In this document: piece after piece, positions 1 through 6,310 of the stretch
How the letters are laid out: the number at the start of each line of letters is the position of its first letter
How positions within the stretch are numbered: the first letter of the stretch is position 1
Assembly (NCBI GenBank): GCA_900548635.1
Contig: URLP01000085.1
Coordinates: 1 to 7,916, forward strand
Length of the DNA stretch: 7,916 bases
From: an uncultured Megasphaera sp.
GTDB taxonomy: Bacteria > Bacillota > Negativicutes > Veillonellales > Megasphaeraceae
Reading direction: 5' to 3'
Program-made: the position numbers and the translations under genes
The notes under the pieces: generated by a model
Database searches by the model: none
What the model was told of the DNA's origin: nothing
The model's input: the letters and a program-made list of their open reading frames with translations, nothing else

Positions 1-359
1 GCCGTTTCACGACGTATGAAATGGTCGAAGAAGTGCCGCTCGTCGTCGTCAAGAAGGACGGCCGCCATGAATTGTTCGACCGCAACAAACTCCTCAACGG
101 CCTGCTCCGGGCCTGCAATAAGCGGGAAGTCTCGCGGCAGCAGCTGGAAGACATCGTCACGAAGGTCGAACGCAATATCCGCAATACCCTGGCCCAGGAA
201 GTGTCCAGTGAGAAAATAGGGGAAATGGTCCTCAGCGAACTGCGCAATGTCGATGAAGTCGCTTATATCCGCTTTGCTTCCGTATACCGCGAATTCGCTG
301 ACTTGGAAAGCTTCATGGCTGAACTGCAGCATCTCATGGGTACGAAAGAAAAGAAGTAA
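1..359 (+). CDS. nrdR: Transcriptional repressor NrdR, C-terminal part (cut by window start)
   Basis: NrdR is the ATP/dATP-sensing repressor that binds NrdR boxes upstream of ribonucleotide reductase genes. The reading frame is open from base 3 and begins with the residues RFTTYE, the typical end of the NrdR zinc-ribbon domain. The four-cysteine ribbon itself, roughly the first 35-40 residues, lies before the window. What remains is the ATP-cone domain: VVKKDGRHELFDRNKL near its start, then IGEMVLSEL and the very typical VAYIRFASVYREFAD. The ATG at 21 is internal and is not the start. The TAA stop is at 357-359. The next gene starts 22 bases downstream with no terminator between, so nrdR probably shares a transcript with the LPS genes. 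Family assignment is secure; joint transcription is inferred. Confidence 0.95.
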   Translation, partial: RFTTYEMVEEVPLVVVKKDGRHELFDRNKLLNGLLRACNKREVSRQQLEDIVTKVERNIRNTLAQEVSSEKIGEMVLSELRNVDEVAYIRFASVYREFADLESFMAELQHLMGTKEKK

Positions 360-381
360 CCGACCGGAATCGAGGAAGAAT

Positions 382-1863
382 ATGACAGAGAATTATATCG
401 ATCATTTTTTGAATCAGGTCCTGCCGCAGCTGCGCATCGCTGTTATCGGCGATATCATGGTCGACCGCTATGTCTTTGGCAAGGTAGAACGGATTTCACC
501 GGAAGCACCGGTGCCCGTCAATAAAGTCGACCACATGACGTCTGTCCTGGGCGGGGCAGCCAACGTTGCCTCCAACCTGGCCAATCTGGACTGCCGCGTC
601 TTTTTGGGCGGCCTCATCGGTGATGATGATAATGCCGGTCTCCTGAAAGGGCTCTTGAAAGAAGCGCACATCGACGGTTCCGGCCTGGTTGTGCGCAAGG
701 GCCATGCGACGACGACAAAAATGCGCATCCTCGGTGCCCGTCAGCAGATGGTGCGCCTGGACTTCGAAGAAGTGGCGCCCTTGGCGGTGCCGGAAGAAGC
801 GCAGCTCCTCGACTGGCTCGACCAACGCCTTAAAGCCGGTCTGGACGGCATCATCCTTTCGGATTATAAGAAAGGCGTCCTCACGGATTCCCTGGCCCAG
901 GGCGTCATCCGGGCAGCCAACAAGGCCGGCATCCCGGTCCTCGTCGACCCGAAAGGCAGTGACTGGACGAAATACAACGGCGCCGATTTCGTGACGCCGA
1001 ATATGAAAGAACTGGGCGACTGCCTGGGTACGGCCGTGACGAATGAAGGCGACGCCGTCGTAGCGGCCGCAGAAAAGCTGCACCGCCAGTACGACTTTGC
1101 CCATCTCATGGTGACGCGCTCGGAAAAGGGCATCACCGTCATCGGCAAAGACGGCAAAGTCTGGAACAATCCGGCTACGGCCCGGGAAGTCTTCGACGTC
1201 TCCGGCGCCGGCGACACCGTCGCAGCGGCCTTCCTTTCAGCTATTGCCGGCCACTTGTCAATCCGTACGAGCCTGCAGATCGCCAACGCCGCTGCCGGCA
1301 TCGTCGTGACCAAAGTCGGGACGTATCCCATCCACCGCTACGAACTGCTCAAGCTCTGGCAGGAATGGCAGCCGACCCATTGGCATCCTTACGAAGCGCT
1401 GAGCCGGGAAGAAGCAGCTGAAAAGATCCGCCAATGGCAGAAGAAGGGCGATACGGTCGTCTTTACGAACGGCTGCTTCGACATCCTGCACCGCGGCCAC
1501 GTTCTCTATCTGCAGCAGGCCGCTATGCTGGGCCAGCACCTCGTCGTCGGCCTCAATTCCGATGCCTCTGTGCGGCGCCTGAAAGGGGAAACGCGGCCTC
1601 TCGTCCATCAGGAAGACCGGGCTATCCTGCTCAGCGCCCTGGCCTGCGTCGATGAAGTCGTCATTTTCGATGAAGATACGCCGAAAGAACTCTTACAGGT
1701 CCTGCGTCCGGATATCCTGGTCAAAGGCGGCGATTACAAAGCCGATGAAGTCATTGGCCGGGAATCGGTCAAGCGTGTAGAAATCATTTCCTTTGAAGAA
1801 GGGTATTCGACGACGGGCCTGATCCAGAAAATAGCAGATTTAGTAAAGAAGGGGAAACTATGA
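382..1863 (+). CDS. hldE: Bifunctional heptose 7-phosphate kinase / heptose 1-phosphate adenylyltransferase HldE
   Basis: This cytoplasmic enzyme of ADP-heptose synthesis uses its N-terminal domain to phosphorylate D-glycero-D-manno-heptose 7-phosphate at C1. After GmhB acts, its C-terminal domain transfers AMP from ATP. The protein is 493 residues, close to E. coli HldE (477). Residues about 15-320 are a PfkB/ribokinase-type kinase: IGDIMVDRY at 22-30, GGAANVASNLANL at 57-69, and the anion-hole motif SGAGD at 274-278, with D278 as the expected catalytic base. Residues about 355-490 are a nucleotidyltransferase of the cytidylyltransferase-like fold, with TNGCFDILHRGH at 362-373 (the HxGH motif). 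The ATG at 382 is chosen because GAGGAAGA lies just upstream at 372-379; the frame stays open to 247, but that extension overlaps nrdR and matches nothing in the family. The stop overlaps the hldD start by four bases (ATGA), indicating translational coupling. Confidence 0.96.
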   Translation: MTENYIDHFLNQVLPQLRIAVIGDIMVDRYVFGKVERISPEAPVPVNKVDHMTSVLGGAANVASNLANLDCRVFLGGLIGDDDNAGLLKGLLKEAHIDGSGLVVRKGHATTTKMRILGARQQMVRLDFEEVAPLAVPEEAQLLDWLDQRLKAGLDGIILSDYKKGVLTDSLAQGVIRAANKAGIPVLVDPKGSDWTKYNGADFVTPNMKELGDCLGTAVTNEGDAVVAAAEKLHRQYDFAHLMVTRSEKGITVIGKDGKVWNNPATAREVFDVSGAGDTVAAAFLSAIAGHLSIRTSLQIANAAAGIVVTKVGTYPIHRYELLKLWQEWQPTHWHPYEALSREEAAEKIRQWQKKGDTVVFTNGCFDILHRGHVLYLQQAAMLGQHLVVGLNSDASVRRLKGETRPLVHQEDRAILLSALACVDEVVIFDEDTPKELLQVLRPDILVKGGDYKADEVIGRESVKRVEIISFEEGYSTTGLIQKIADLVKKGKL

Positions 1864-2825
1864 AAATTGTAACAGGCGGTGCCGGTTTTATCGGCAGCAA
1901 CATTGTAAGACAATTGAACAACCGGGGCATCAACGATATCCTCATCGTCGACGACCTGACAGACGGCCGCAAGTGCCGCAATCTCCAGGGCCTCGATTTT
2001 TTTGACTATATGGACTATGCCGACTTCGATGAACAGATGGCCGATGATACCTTCGACTGCGGCTATATCGACGTCGTCTTCCATGAAGGGGCCTGCTCGG
2101 ACACGATGAATTACGACGGCCGCTACATGATGAAGAACAATTACGAAGGCAGTAAGAACCTCCTGCGCTACTGCATGCAGCGCAAAATCCCGTTCCTTTA
2201 TGCCTCGTCGGCTTCGACCTACGGCAGTGGCAAGAACGGCTTCCGCGAAGACCCGTCGTGTGAACAGGCCCTCAATCCCTATGCCTATTCCAAGCTCCAG
2301 TTCGACCGCTTCGTGCGCCGCGTCATGCCCCTGGCCAAGAGCCAGATCGTCGGCTTCCGCTATTTTAACGTCTTCGGTCCCCAGGAAAACCATAAGGACC
2401 GCATGGCCTCGCTGATTTTCCAGAAATACCATGAACTGCAGAAGACCGGCAAAATCACCCTTTTCGAAGGGACGGCGGGCTACGGCAACGGCGAACAGAT
2501 CCGCGACTTCATTTACGTCAACGATGTAGTTAACGTCATTTTCTATTTTTGGGAACATCCGGACCTTTCGGGTATCTACAACTGCGGCACGGGCATCGGC
2601 CATACGTTCAATGAATTTGTCCAGGGCATCATCGACTACTGCGGCAAAGGCCATATCGAATACGTGCCTTTCCCGGAAATCCTCAAGGGCAAATATCAGA
2701 GCTATACCCAGGCGGATACGACGAAATTGATGCAGGCCGGCTATGACCGCGGCTTTACGCTCCTGCCGGAAGCTGTCAAGGAATACTGCAGCATCCTGGA
2801 AAAGAGCGATGGGTATTACGAATGA
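1860..2825 (+). CDS. hldD: ADP-L-glycero-D-manno-heptose 6-epimerase HldD
   Basis: HldD converts ADP-D-glycero-D-manno-heptose to the L-glycero form used by LPS heptosyltransferases, acting in the cytoplasm with bound NADP. The 321-residue length is close to that of the E. coli enzyme. It is an extended short-chain dehydrogenase: the Rossmann motif TGGAGFIG is at 5-12, FHEGACS at 74-80, the catalytic-serine region LYASSASTYG at 113-122, and the YxxxK pair is Y141 and K145 in NPYAYSKLQFD. GFRYFNVFGP at 165-174 and the late YTQAD segment are also typical of HldD. The ATG lies inside the hldE stop region (ATGA overlap), with an AAGGGGAA ribosome-binding site just upstream. The end overlaps gmhB by the same four-base arrangement. 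All expected catalytic residues are present. Confidence 0.97.
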   Translation: MKIVTGGAGFIGSNIVRQLNNRGINDILIVDDLTDGRKCRNLQGLDFFDYMDYADFDEQMADDTFDCGYIDVVFHEGACSDTMNYDGRYMMKNNYEGSKNLLRYCMQRKIPFLYASSASTYGSGKNGFREDPSCEQALNPYAYSKLQFDRFVRRVMPLAKSQIVGFRYFNVFGPQENHKDRMASLIFQKYHELQKTGKITLFEGTAGYGNGEQIRDFIYVNDVVNVIFYFWEHPDLSGIYNCGTGIGHTFNEFVQGIIDYCGKGHIEYVPFPEILKGKYQSYTQADTTKLMQAGYDRGFTLLPEAVKEYCSILEKSDGYYE

Positions 2826-3343
2826 GGAAAGCCGTCTTTTTTGACCGCGACGGCGTTCTCAACGTCGATAAGTCCTATCTGGGCTTCATCAAGGATTTCG
2901 AATGGATGGACGGAGCCAAAGAGGCCCTGGCCTATTTGACGCATGAAGGCTATGCCATCATCGTCGTCACCAATCAGAGCGGCGTCGCCCGCGGCTATTA
3001 CACGGAAGACGATGTCCGGACGCTGCACCGCTGGATGTGCCGGGAAGCGGCCAAGGCCGGCGGCGTCATTACGGCTGTCTACTACTGCCCGTACCTTGAG
3101 GGCGCACCTGTCAAGGCCTATGACAAGAAGAGCGACTGGCGCAAGCCTGCGCCGGGCATGGTCCTTCAGGCCGCGAAGGATTACGACCTCGATTTGTCCC
3201 GTTCCTTTATGATCGGCGATATGCCCCGCGATGTCGAATGCGGCCAGCGGGCCGGCATCGACGGTTATCTGTTCAAGGGCGGCAGGCTGGACGACTTCGT
3301 CCGGGCCATTGTCGCAGAAAGGAAGGGCCGTGAAAGCATATAA
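2822..3343 (+). CDS. gmhB: D-glycero-D-manno-heptose 1,7-bisphosphate 7-phosphatase GmhB, zinc-loop variant
   Basis: This HAD-superfamily phosphatase removes the 7-phosphate from heptose 1,7-bisphosphate between the two HldE reactions. The 173-residue protein has the HAD nucleophile motif FFDRDGVLN at 6-14 (D8 nucleophile, D10 acid/base), the second motif VVTNQSGVARG at 48-58, and the late acidic motif IGDMPRD at 131-137. The CP..KP loop that carries zinc in E. coli GmhB reads CPYLEG at 89-94 and KSDWRKPAPG at 103-112. Compared from memory with the E. coli Cys/His/Cys/Cys ligands, only C89 survives, and the other three positions are Tyr, Ser and Trp. The start overlaps the hldD stop (ATGA) and the upstream ribosome-binding site is weak, so translation is probably coupled. 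The end overlaps the next gene by 14 bases. Function is supported by motifs and by the gene's place in the heptose operon. Confidence 0.92.
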   Translation: MRKAVFFDRDGVLNVDKSYLGFIKDFEWMDGAKEALAYLTHEGYAIIVVTNQSGVARGYYTEDDVRTLHRWMCREAAKAGGVITAVYYCPYLEGAPVKAYDKKSDWRKPAPGMVLQAAKDYDLDLSRSFMIGDMPRDVECGQRAGIDGYLFKGGRLDDFVRAIVAERKGRESI

Positions 3344-4361
3344 AAATATACTGGTCATCAAGATGAGCTCTCTTGGCGATGTCCTGCACGCCCTGCCGAC
3401 GCTCTACGCCCTGCGGCAGAACTGTCCTGACGCCCGCATCGTCTGGGCCGTCCACAAGCAGTTTGCGCCGGTCCTGCCGGGCAAACCCTATATCGACGAC
3501 GTCGTCTATATCGACAAGAAGCGCCTCAAGTCCCTTTCGTACTGGAAGGAACTGCGCCGTACGCTCCATGCCTATGATTTCGATGTCTCTTTCGATCTCC
3601 AGGGCCTGGCCAAGAGTGCCATCGTCGCCTTCCTCAGCGGCGCAAAGGAAAAATACGGCTACTGGGAGATGCGCGAAGGCAGTTTTCTGGTCAGCAAAGG
3701 CCTGACAGGGCCGCATAAATACGACCACGTCATCGAACGCTATCTTGATACGGTCCGCGTCCTTGGCGGCCGCGTCGACGCCGTCGAATTCCCTCTGCCC
3801 GATATCCGGGCCGAACGGGACGCCTGGCGCCGCCGTCTGGCGTCGGACGGCCTGACAGGCCCTTATGCGGCCATCGTGCCCGGTGCCCGCTGGGATGTCA
3901 AGGAATGGCCGCTTGCGCACTGGCAGGCCTTCCTGCAGCGCCTGACGGCATCCGGCATGAACGCCGTCCTCCTCGGCAGCAGCGACGATGTACCGAAGGG
4001 GAAAACCCTGAAAGACAGCGATGCGTCGGGACGCGTCTTCGATTATACCGGCAAGACGGACCTGCGCCAGCTCATGGCGGCCATTGCAGAAAGCGCGGTC
4101 TACGTCAGTGCCGATACGGGGCCTCTCCACATCGCCAATGCCCTGAAAAAAGAACTGATCGCCCTTTTCGGGCCGACTTGTCCCCAGCGGACCGGCCCTT
4201 ACGGCGGTGCCCATGCGCCGTATATCCACATGCTTGTGTCGCCGACGTCGAAGGCGACGCCTCAGCAGCCGCTCATCGATGATCCGGACTGCATGGCCCA
4301 GATTACGCCGGACATACTGTGGCAAACCTATGAAGACGTTCTCAAGAAGGTGAAACTATGA
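3330..4361 (+). CDS. waaC: LPS heptosyltransferase I-like GT9 glycosyltransferase (WaaC type)
   Basis: This is a family GT9 glycosyltransferase, expected to transfer L,D-heptose from ADP-heptose to the Kdo region of the LPS inner core at the inner face of the cytoplasmic membrane. A GTG start at 3330 gives 343 residues and is preceded by AAAGGAAGG at 3318-3326. The frame is open further upstream to 3231, but that part is the gmhB sequence in another frame. The N-terminal KMSSLGDVLHALPTL motif at 11-25 matches the WaaC signature, with D17 as the probable catalytic aspartate. FDLQGLAKSA at 88-97, VPGARWDVKEWP at 183-194 and the nucleotide-sugar motif ADTGPLHIANAL at 261-272 follow in the usual order. 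There is no signal peptide. Similarity to WaaC is clear; the exact acceptor in this organism is inferred. Confidence 0.92.
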   Translation: MKAYKNILVIKMSSLGDVLHALPTLYALRQNCPDARIVWAVHKQFAPVLPGKPYIDDVVYIDKKRLKSLSYWKELRRTLHAYDFDVSFDLQGLAKSAIVAFLSGAKEKYGYWEMREGSFLVSKGLTGPHKYDHVIERYLDTVRVLGGRVDAVEFPLPDIRAERDAWRRRLASDGLTGPYAAIVPGARWDVKEWPLAHWQAFLQRLTASGMNAVLLGSSDDVPKGKTLKDSDASGRVFDYTGKTDLRQLMAAIAESAVYVSADTGPLHIANALKKELIALFGPTCPQRTGPYGGAHAPYIHMLVSPTSKATPQQPLIDDPDCMAQITPDILWQTYEDVLKKVKL

Positions 4362-5407
4362 TCAATCTGCGCAACAAAAAAATAATTGTCACCTTTCTCA
4401 TGCATTTAGGCGACCTCATCCTTATCACGCCGTTCCTGCAGGTCCTGCGCCGTCATGCCCAGGGGTCGGAAATCACTCTCGTCGTCGATGAGAAAGTGGC
4501 CGACGTTGTCCGCTACAATCCGAACATCGACCACCTGGTCACGATCGATAAGAAGGGCAAGGACAACTCTGTCCGCGCGCTCTGGCATATCGGCCGCCGC
4601 CTGCATCAGCATCACTACGATTTGCTGATCAACCTGCATCCCAATGAACGTACGTCCTTTTTGGCCGCTGTCATCCATGCCAAGAAGTTTGTCGGCATGA
4701 GCCATTTCCTGGTACGGCCCCTGATGGACCGCTACACCCGTCTGGACCGCATCAATCTCCATGCGGCTGACATGTATATCAACGTCCTGGCCCAGCTGGG
4801 CATCGATGACTACCGTAGCGACGGCCTGCAGTTCTTTACCTGCCGGGCCTGGGATGAAAAGGCCGCTGCCTTCTACCGTGCCCACGGCGTCCACAACAGT
4901 GACGGCCTGATCGGCTTCAACATCGGCAGTGCCGTACCGCAGAAACGCTGGCCGGCCAAGCGCTTCGCCGCCGTCGCCGACTATTTCGCCCGCCGCGGCT
5001 TCAAGTGCGTCTTCTTCGGCGGTCCCATGGATGAAGGGATGGTCAAAGAAGCGACGTCGCAAATGGGATCGAAACCGATCATTGCGACGGGGAAATTTAC
5101 CATCGGCGAACTGGCCTCAGCCATTCGCTGCTGTGCCCTCTTCATCACTAATGACAGCGGCCCTATGCACGTCGCCGTCAGTCAGGGCGTGCCCCTCGTG
5201 GCCCTGTACGGGCCGAGCAATCCAAAGCTCTACGGACCCTATACGGACCGGGCTATCGTCCTCGAATCGACGAATCACTATGAAGTGGGCAAGAGCATGA
5301 AAAAGATTATCCGCGAAGGTAAATATAAAGGTATTTCGGTTATTCCCATGAGCCAGGTCATCGCCGCCGGCGAAGAGCTCCTGAGCCGTTATTATGGAAG
5401 AAAATAA
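4358..5407 (+). CDS. GT9 heptosyltransferase, WaaQ/WaaF-like
   Basis: A second GT9-family ADP-heptose-dependent transferase of 349 residues, probably adding a further heptose to the LPS core or to another surface glycan. Motifs seen are FLMHLGDLILITPFLQVLR at 13-31 (D19 likely catalytic), YDLLINLHPNERTSF at 87-101, GSAVPQKRWPAKRF at 190-203, and TNDSGPMHVAVSQGVPL at 264-280 followed by LYGPSNP. The LHLGD-like N terminus, the YDLxINL block and a late GISVIPMSQVIAAGEELL segment recall E. coli WaaQ (heptosyltransferase III) more than WaaF, judged from memory. I therefore give no gene symbol. The ATG overlaps the preceding stop (ATGA), with AAGAAGGTGA immediately upstream as ribosome-binding site. 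The family is secure; the acceptor and linkage are not. Confidence 0.9.
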   Translation: MINLRNKKIIVTFLMHLGDLILITPFLQVLRRHAQGSEITLVVDEKVADVVRYNPNIDHLVTIDKKGKDNSVRALWHIGRRLHQHHYDLLINLHPNERTSFLAAVIHAKKFVGMSHFLVRPLMDRYTRLDRINLHAADMYINVLAQLGIDDYRSDGLQFFTCRAWDEKAAAFYRAHGVHNSDGLIGFNIGSAVPQKRWPAKRFAAVADYFARRGFKCVFFGGPMDEGMVKEATSQMGSKPIIATGKFTIGELASAIRCCALFITNDSGPMHVAVSQGVPLVALYGPSNPKLYGPYTDRAIVLESTNHYEVGKSMKKIIREGKYKGISVIPMSQVIAAGEELLSRYYGRK

Positions 5408-5411
5408 CCTG

Positions 5412-5425
5412 TGTCCTATGGAGGT
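5412..5425 (+). promoter_or_regulatory. Ribosome-binding region of the barrel gene, identical over 14 bases to the downstream terminator
   Basis: The bases TGTCCTATGGAGGT contain the Shine-Dalgarno core GGAGG, placed eight bases before the ATG at 5433. The same 14 bases recur at 6266-6279 inside the 5' side of the terminator of the downstream RNA. The 3' side of that terminator (6285-6297) can therefore pair with this ribosome-binding site: seven continuous pairs over ATGGAGG including one G-U, then five more after one mismatch. The identity and the pairing are visible in the sequence; any regulatory meaning is inference. Confidence 0.55.
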
Positions 5426-5432
5426 GTAAGAT

Positions 5433-6011
5433 ATGAAGAAACTCATCATTGCAGCGACTCTGGCAGCCTTTGCCGTAACTTCTGCCGCTCTGGCAGCACC
5501 GCTCCGCGATCCCCAGCCGGGCGATCTGAAAGCCAATGCCAACTACGGCTTCGACCAGAAGGAAGGCGGCCGCAGCGCCAAGAGCCGTCTGACCGGCGGC
5601 GACGTCACGTACGTCCTCAACAATCATTGGGACGTCCAGTACGTGAACAACTACGTCAAAGGCGACAACGACAATAAGATCAACGAAAACTATCTCATCG
5701 GCAACTACCGCTTCACGCCGTATCTTTCGGCCTATGCCGGCGGATCCTACGTCAAGACGGAAACGTACAACACGACGAAATCTTACGGCTACCAGGTCGG
5801 TCTCAAGGGTCAGATCCCCCTGGCGGACCGCTGGCTCGGCTTTGCTTCCGTAGGTGTCGGTGATGACGTCAACACCTACGAAGTCGGCGTCGGCTACGAC
5901 ATCACGCCGAACTGGGACGCCCACATCAAGTACCGCAGCAGCAGCGTCGATGTCGACAATTACGATGACGACGTCAAAGGCTGGCAGGTCGGTATGGGCT
6001 ATAAGTTCTAA
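5433..6011 (+). CDS. Small outer membrane beta-barrel protein with signal peptide
   Basis: A 192-residue secreted protein. Residues 1-21 are a clear Sec signal peptide: KK at 2-3, a hydrophobic stretch, and ALA at 19-21 with likely cleavage before A22. The mature part, about 171 residues, is rich in Tyr, Gly, Asn and Asp and shows alternating polar/apolar strands separated by turns, for example DVTYVL, WDVQYVNNYV, YLSAYAGGSYV, YEVGVGYDI and WQVGMGYKF. It ends in phenylalanine, the usual C-terminal outer membrane insertion signal recognised by BamA. This fits an 8- to 10-stranded barrel. I recognise no specific family or substrate. A strong GGAGG ribosome-binding site precedes the ATG. The gene starts 25 bases after the heptosyltransferase with no visible promoter of its own, so it is probably the last gene of the LPS operon, coupling an envelope protein to LPS core synthesis. 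Confidence 0.85.
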   Translation: MKKLIIAATLAAFAVTSAALAAPLRDPQPGDLKANANYGFDQKEGGRSAKSRLTGGDVTYVLNNHWDVQYVNNYVKGDNDNKINENYLIGNYRFTPYLSAYAGGSYVKTETYNTTKSYGYQVGLKGQIPLADRWLGFASVGVGDDVNTYEVGVGYDITPNWDAHIKYRSSSVDVDNYDDDVKGWQVGMGYKF

Positions 6012-6013
6012 TA

Positions 6014-6043
6014 TTGACAACGTGCGGGCTCGTCCCGTATAAT
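6014..6043 (+). promoter_or_regulatory. Strong sigma-70-type promoter for the downstream RNA
   Basis: A perfect -35 box TTGACA (6014-6019) and a perfect -10 box TATAAT (6038-6043) are separated by 18 bases. The predicted transcription start is about 6050. That coincides with the 5' edge of the closing helix of the RNA (6051-6057), which supports the prediction independently. The promoter begins only two bases after the barrel gene's TAA, and no terminator lies between, so readthrough from the LPS operon would also cross the RNA. Confidence 0.9.
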
Positions 6044-6049
6044 GTACCA

Positions 6050-6306
6050 ATGACATGTGCTGTGGTTGAAAGTCGATGTCAGTCGCAGACCAAGCGATCC
6101 ACGTAAGGCACCCAAAGCGGTGCTGATCATAGTGCGGCCTAGAAGTAAGACCTGCCGCGCAAAAAGCGCGAGAGGGCTAGTAGTGGGGGACAGATGTCTA
6201 TGAGCGAACGTCCCGGCAGGCGAGTGTGGGGGTAAAGACCAGGTCAGGCATGTCGGATAAAGGGTTGTCCTATGGAGGTTCCGGCCTTCATGCGGCAGCC
6301 CTTTTT
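6050..6306 (+). ncRNA. Candidate structured non-coding RNA, family not identified
   Basis: A transcript of about 257 bases is defined by a consensus promoter, a folded body and an intrinsic terminator. Helices visible by eye are: a closing stem 6051-6057 with 6249-6255; 6061-6065 with 6099-6103, enclosing a small hairpin 6083-6086 with 6094-6097; a hairpin 6107-6112 with 6119-6124; a hairpin CGCGC-A5-GCGCG at 6156-6170; a hairpin GGGAC/GTCCC at 6187-6191 with 6210-6214; and a long-range stem CCTGCC/GGCAGG at 6151-6156 with 6215-6220, which stacks directly on the last hairpin and competes with the A5-loop hairpin for one base pair. I find no sustained protein-coding signal. It does not show the recognisable conserved cores of tmRNA, RNase P RNA or SRP RNA, and its several local hairpins do not fit the single long rod of 6S RNA. 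A divergent raiA-type RNA or another Firmicute structured RNA is possible, but I cannot confirm this. The RNA gene is well supported; its identity and role are unknown. Confidence 0.8.
6259..6306 (+). terminator. Intrinsic terminator of the structured RNA
   Basis: An 11-pair stem (6259-6269 with 6294-6304, two G-U pairs) continues after one C-C mismatch and a U-G pair into a second seven-pair stem (6272-6278 with 6285-6291) with a six-base loop. The hairpin ends in a run of five T (6302-6306), the first three of which also pair with AAA at 6259-6261. It would end both the RNA and any readthrough from the upstream LPS operon. Confidence 0.85.
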
Positions 6307-6310
6307 GCAT

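Noticed and set aside
247..381. N-terminal extension of HldE from the ATG at 247
   Set aside because: It overlaps nrdR, and the ATG at 382 has a ribosome-binding site and gives the normal family length.
3273..4325. Open frame of 350 codons on the - strand across waaC, and similar long - strand frames at 1734-2654, 5358-6056 and 496-1104
   Set aside because: They lie wholly or almost wholly opposite genes with clear conserved motifs, show no recognisable domains, and are expected from the strong GC-rich third-position bias of the + strand genes.
6050..6106. Possible leaderless 18-residue peptide starting at the predicted transcription start
   Set aside because: The ATG falls at +1, but the peptide has no recognisable features and its codons overlap the bases that form the closing helix and the first stem. 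A chance start is more likely; ribosome profiling could test it.
6008..6310. 100-codon - strand open frame across the RNA gene
   Set aside because: It has no convincing ribosome-binding site or family resemblance, and the region has a + strand promoter, helices and terminator that explain it better.
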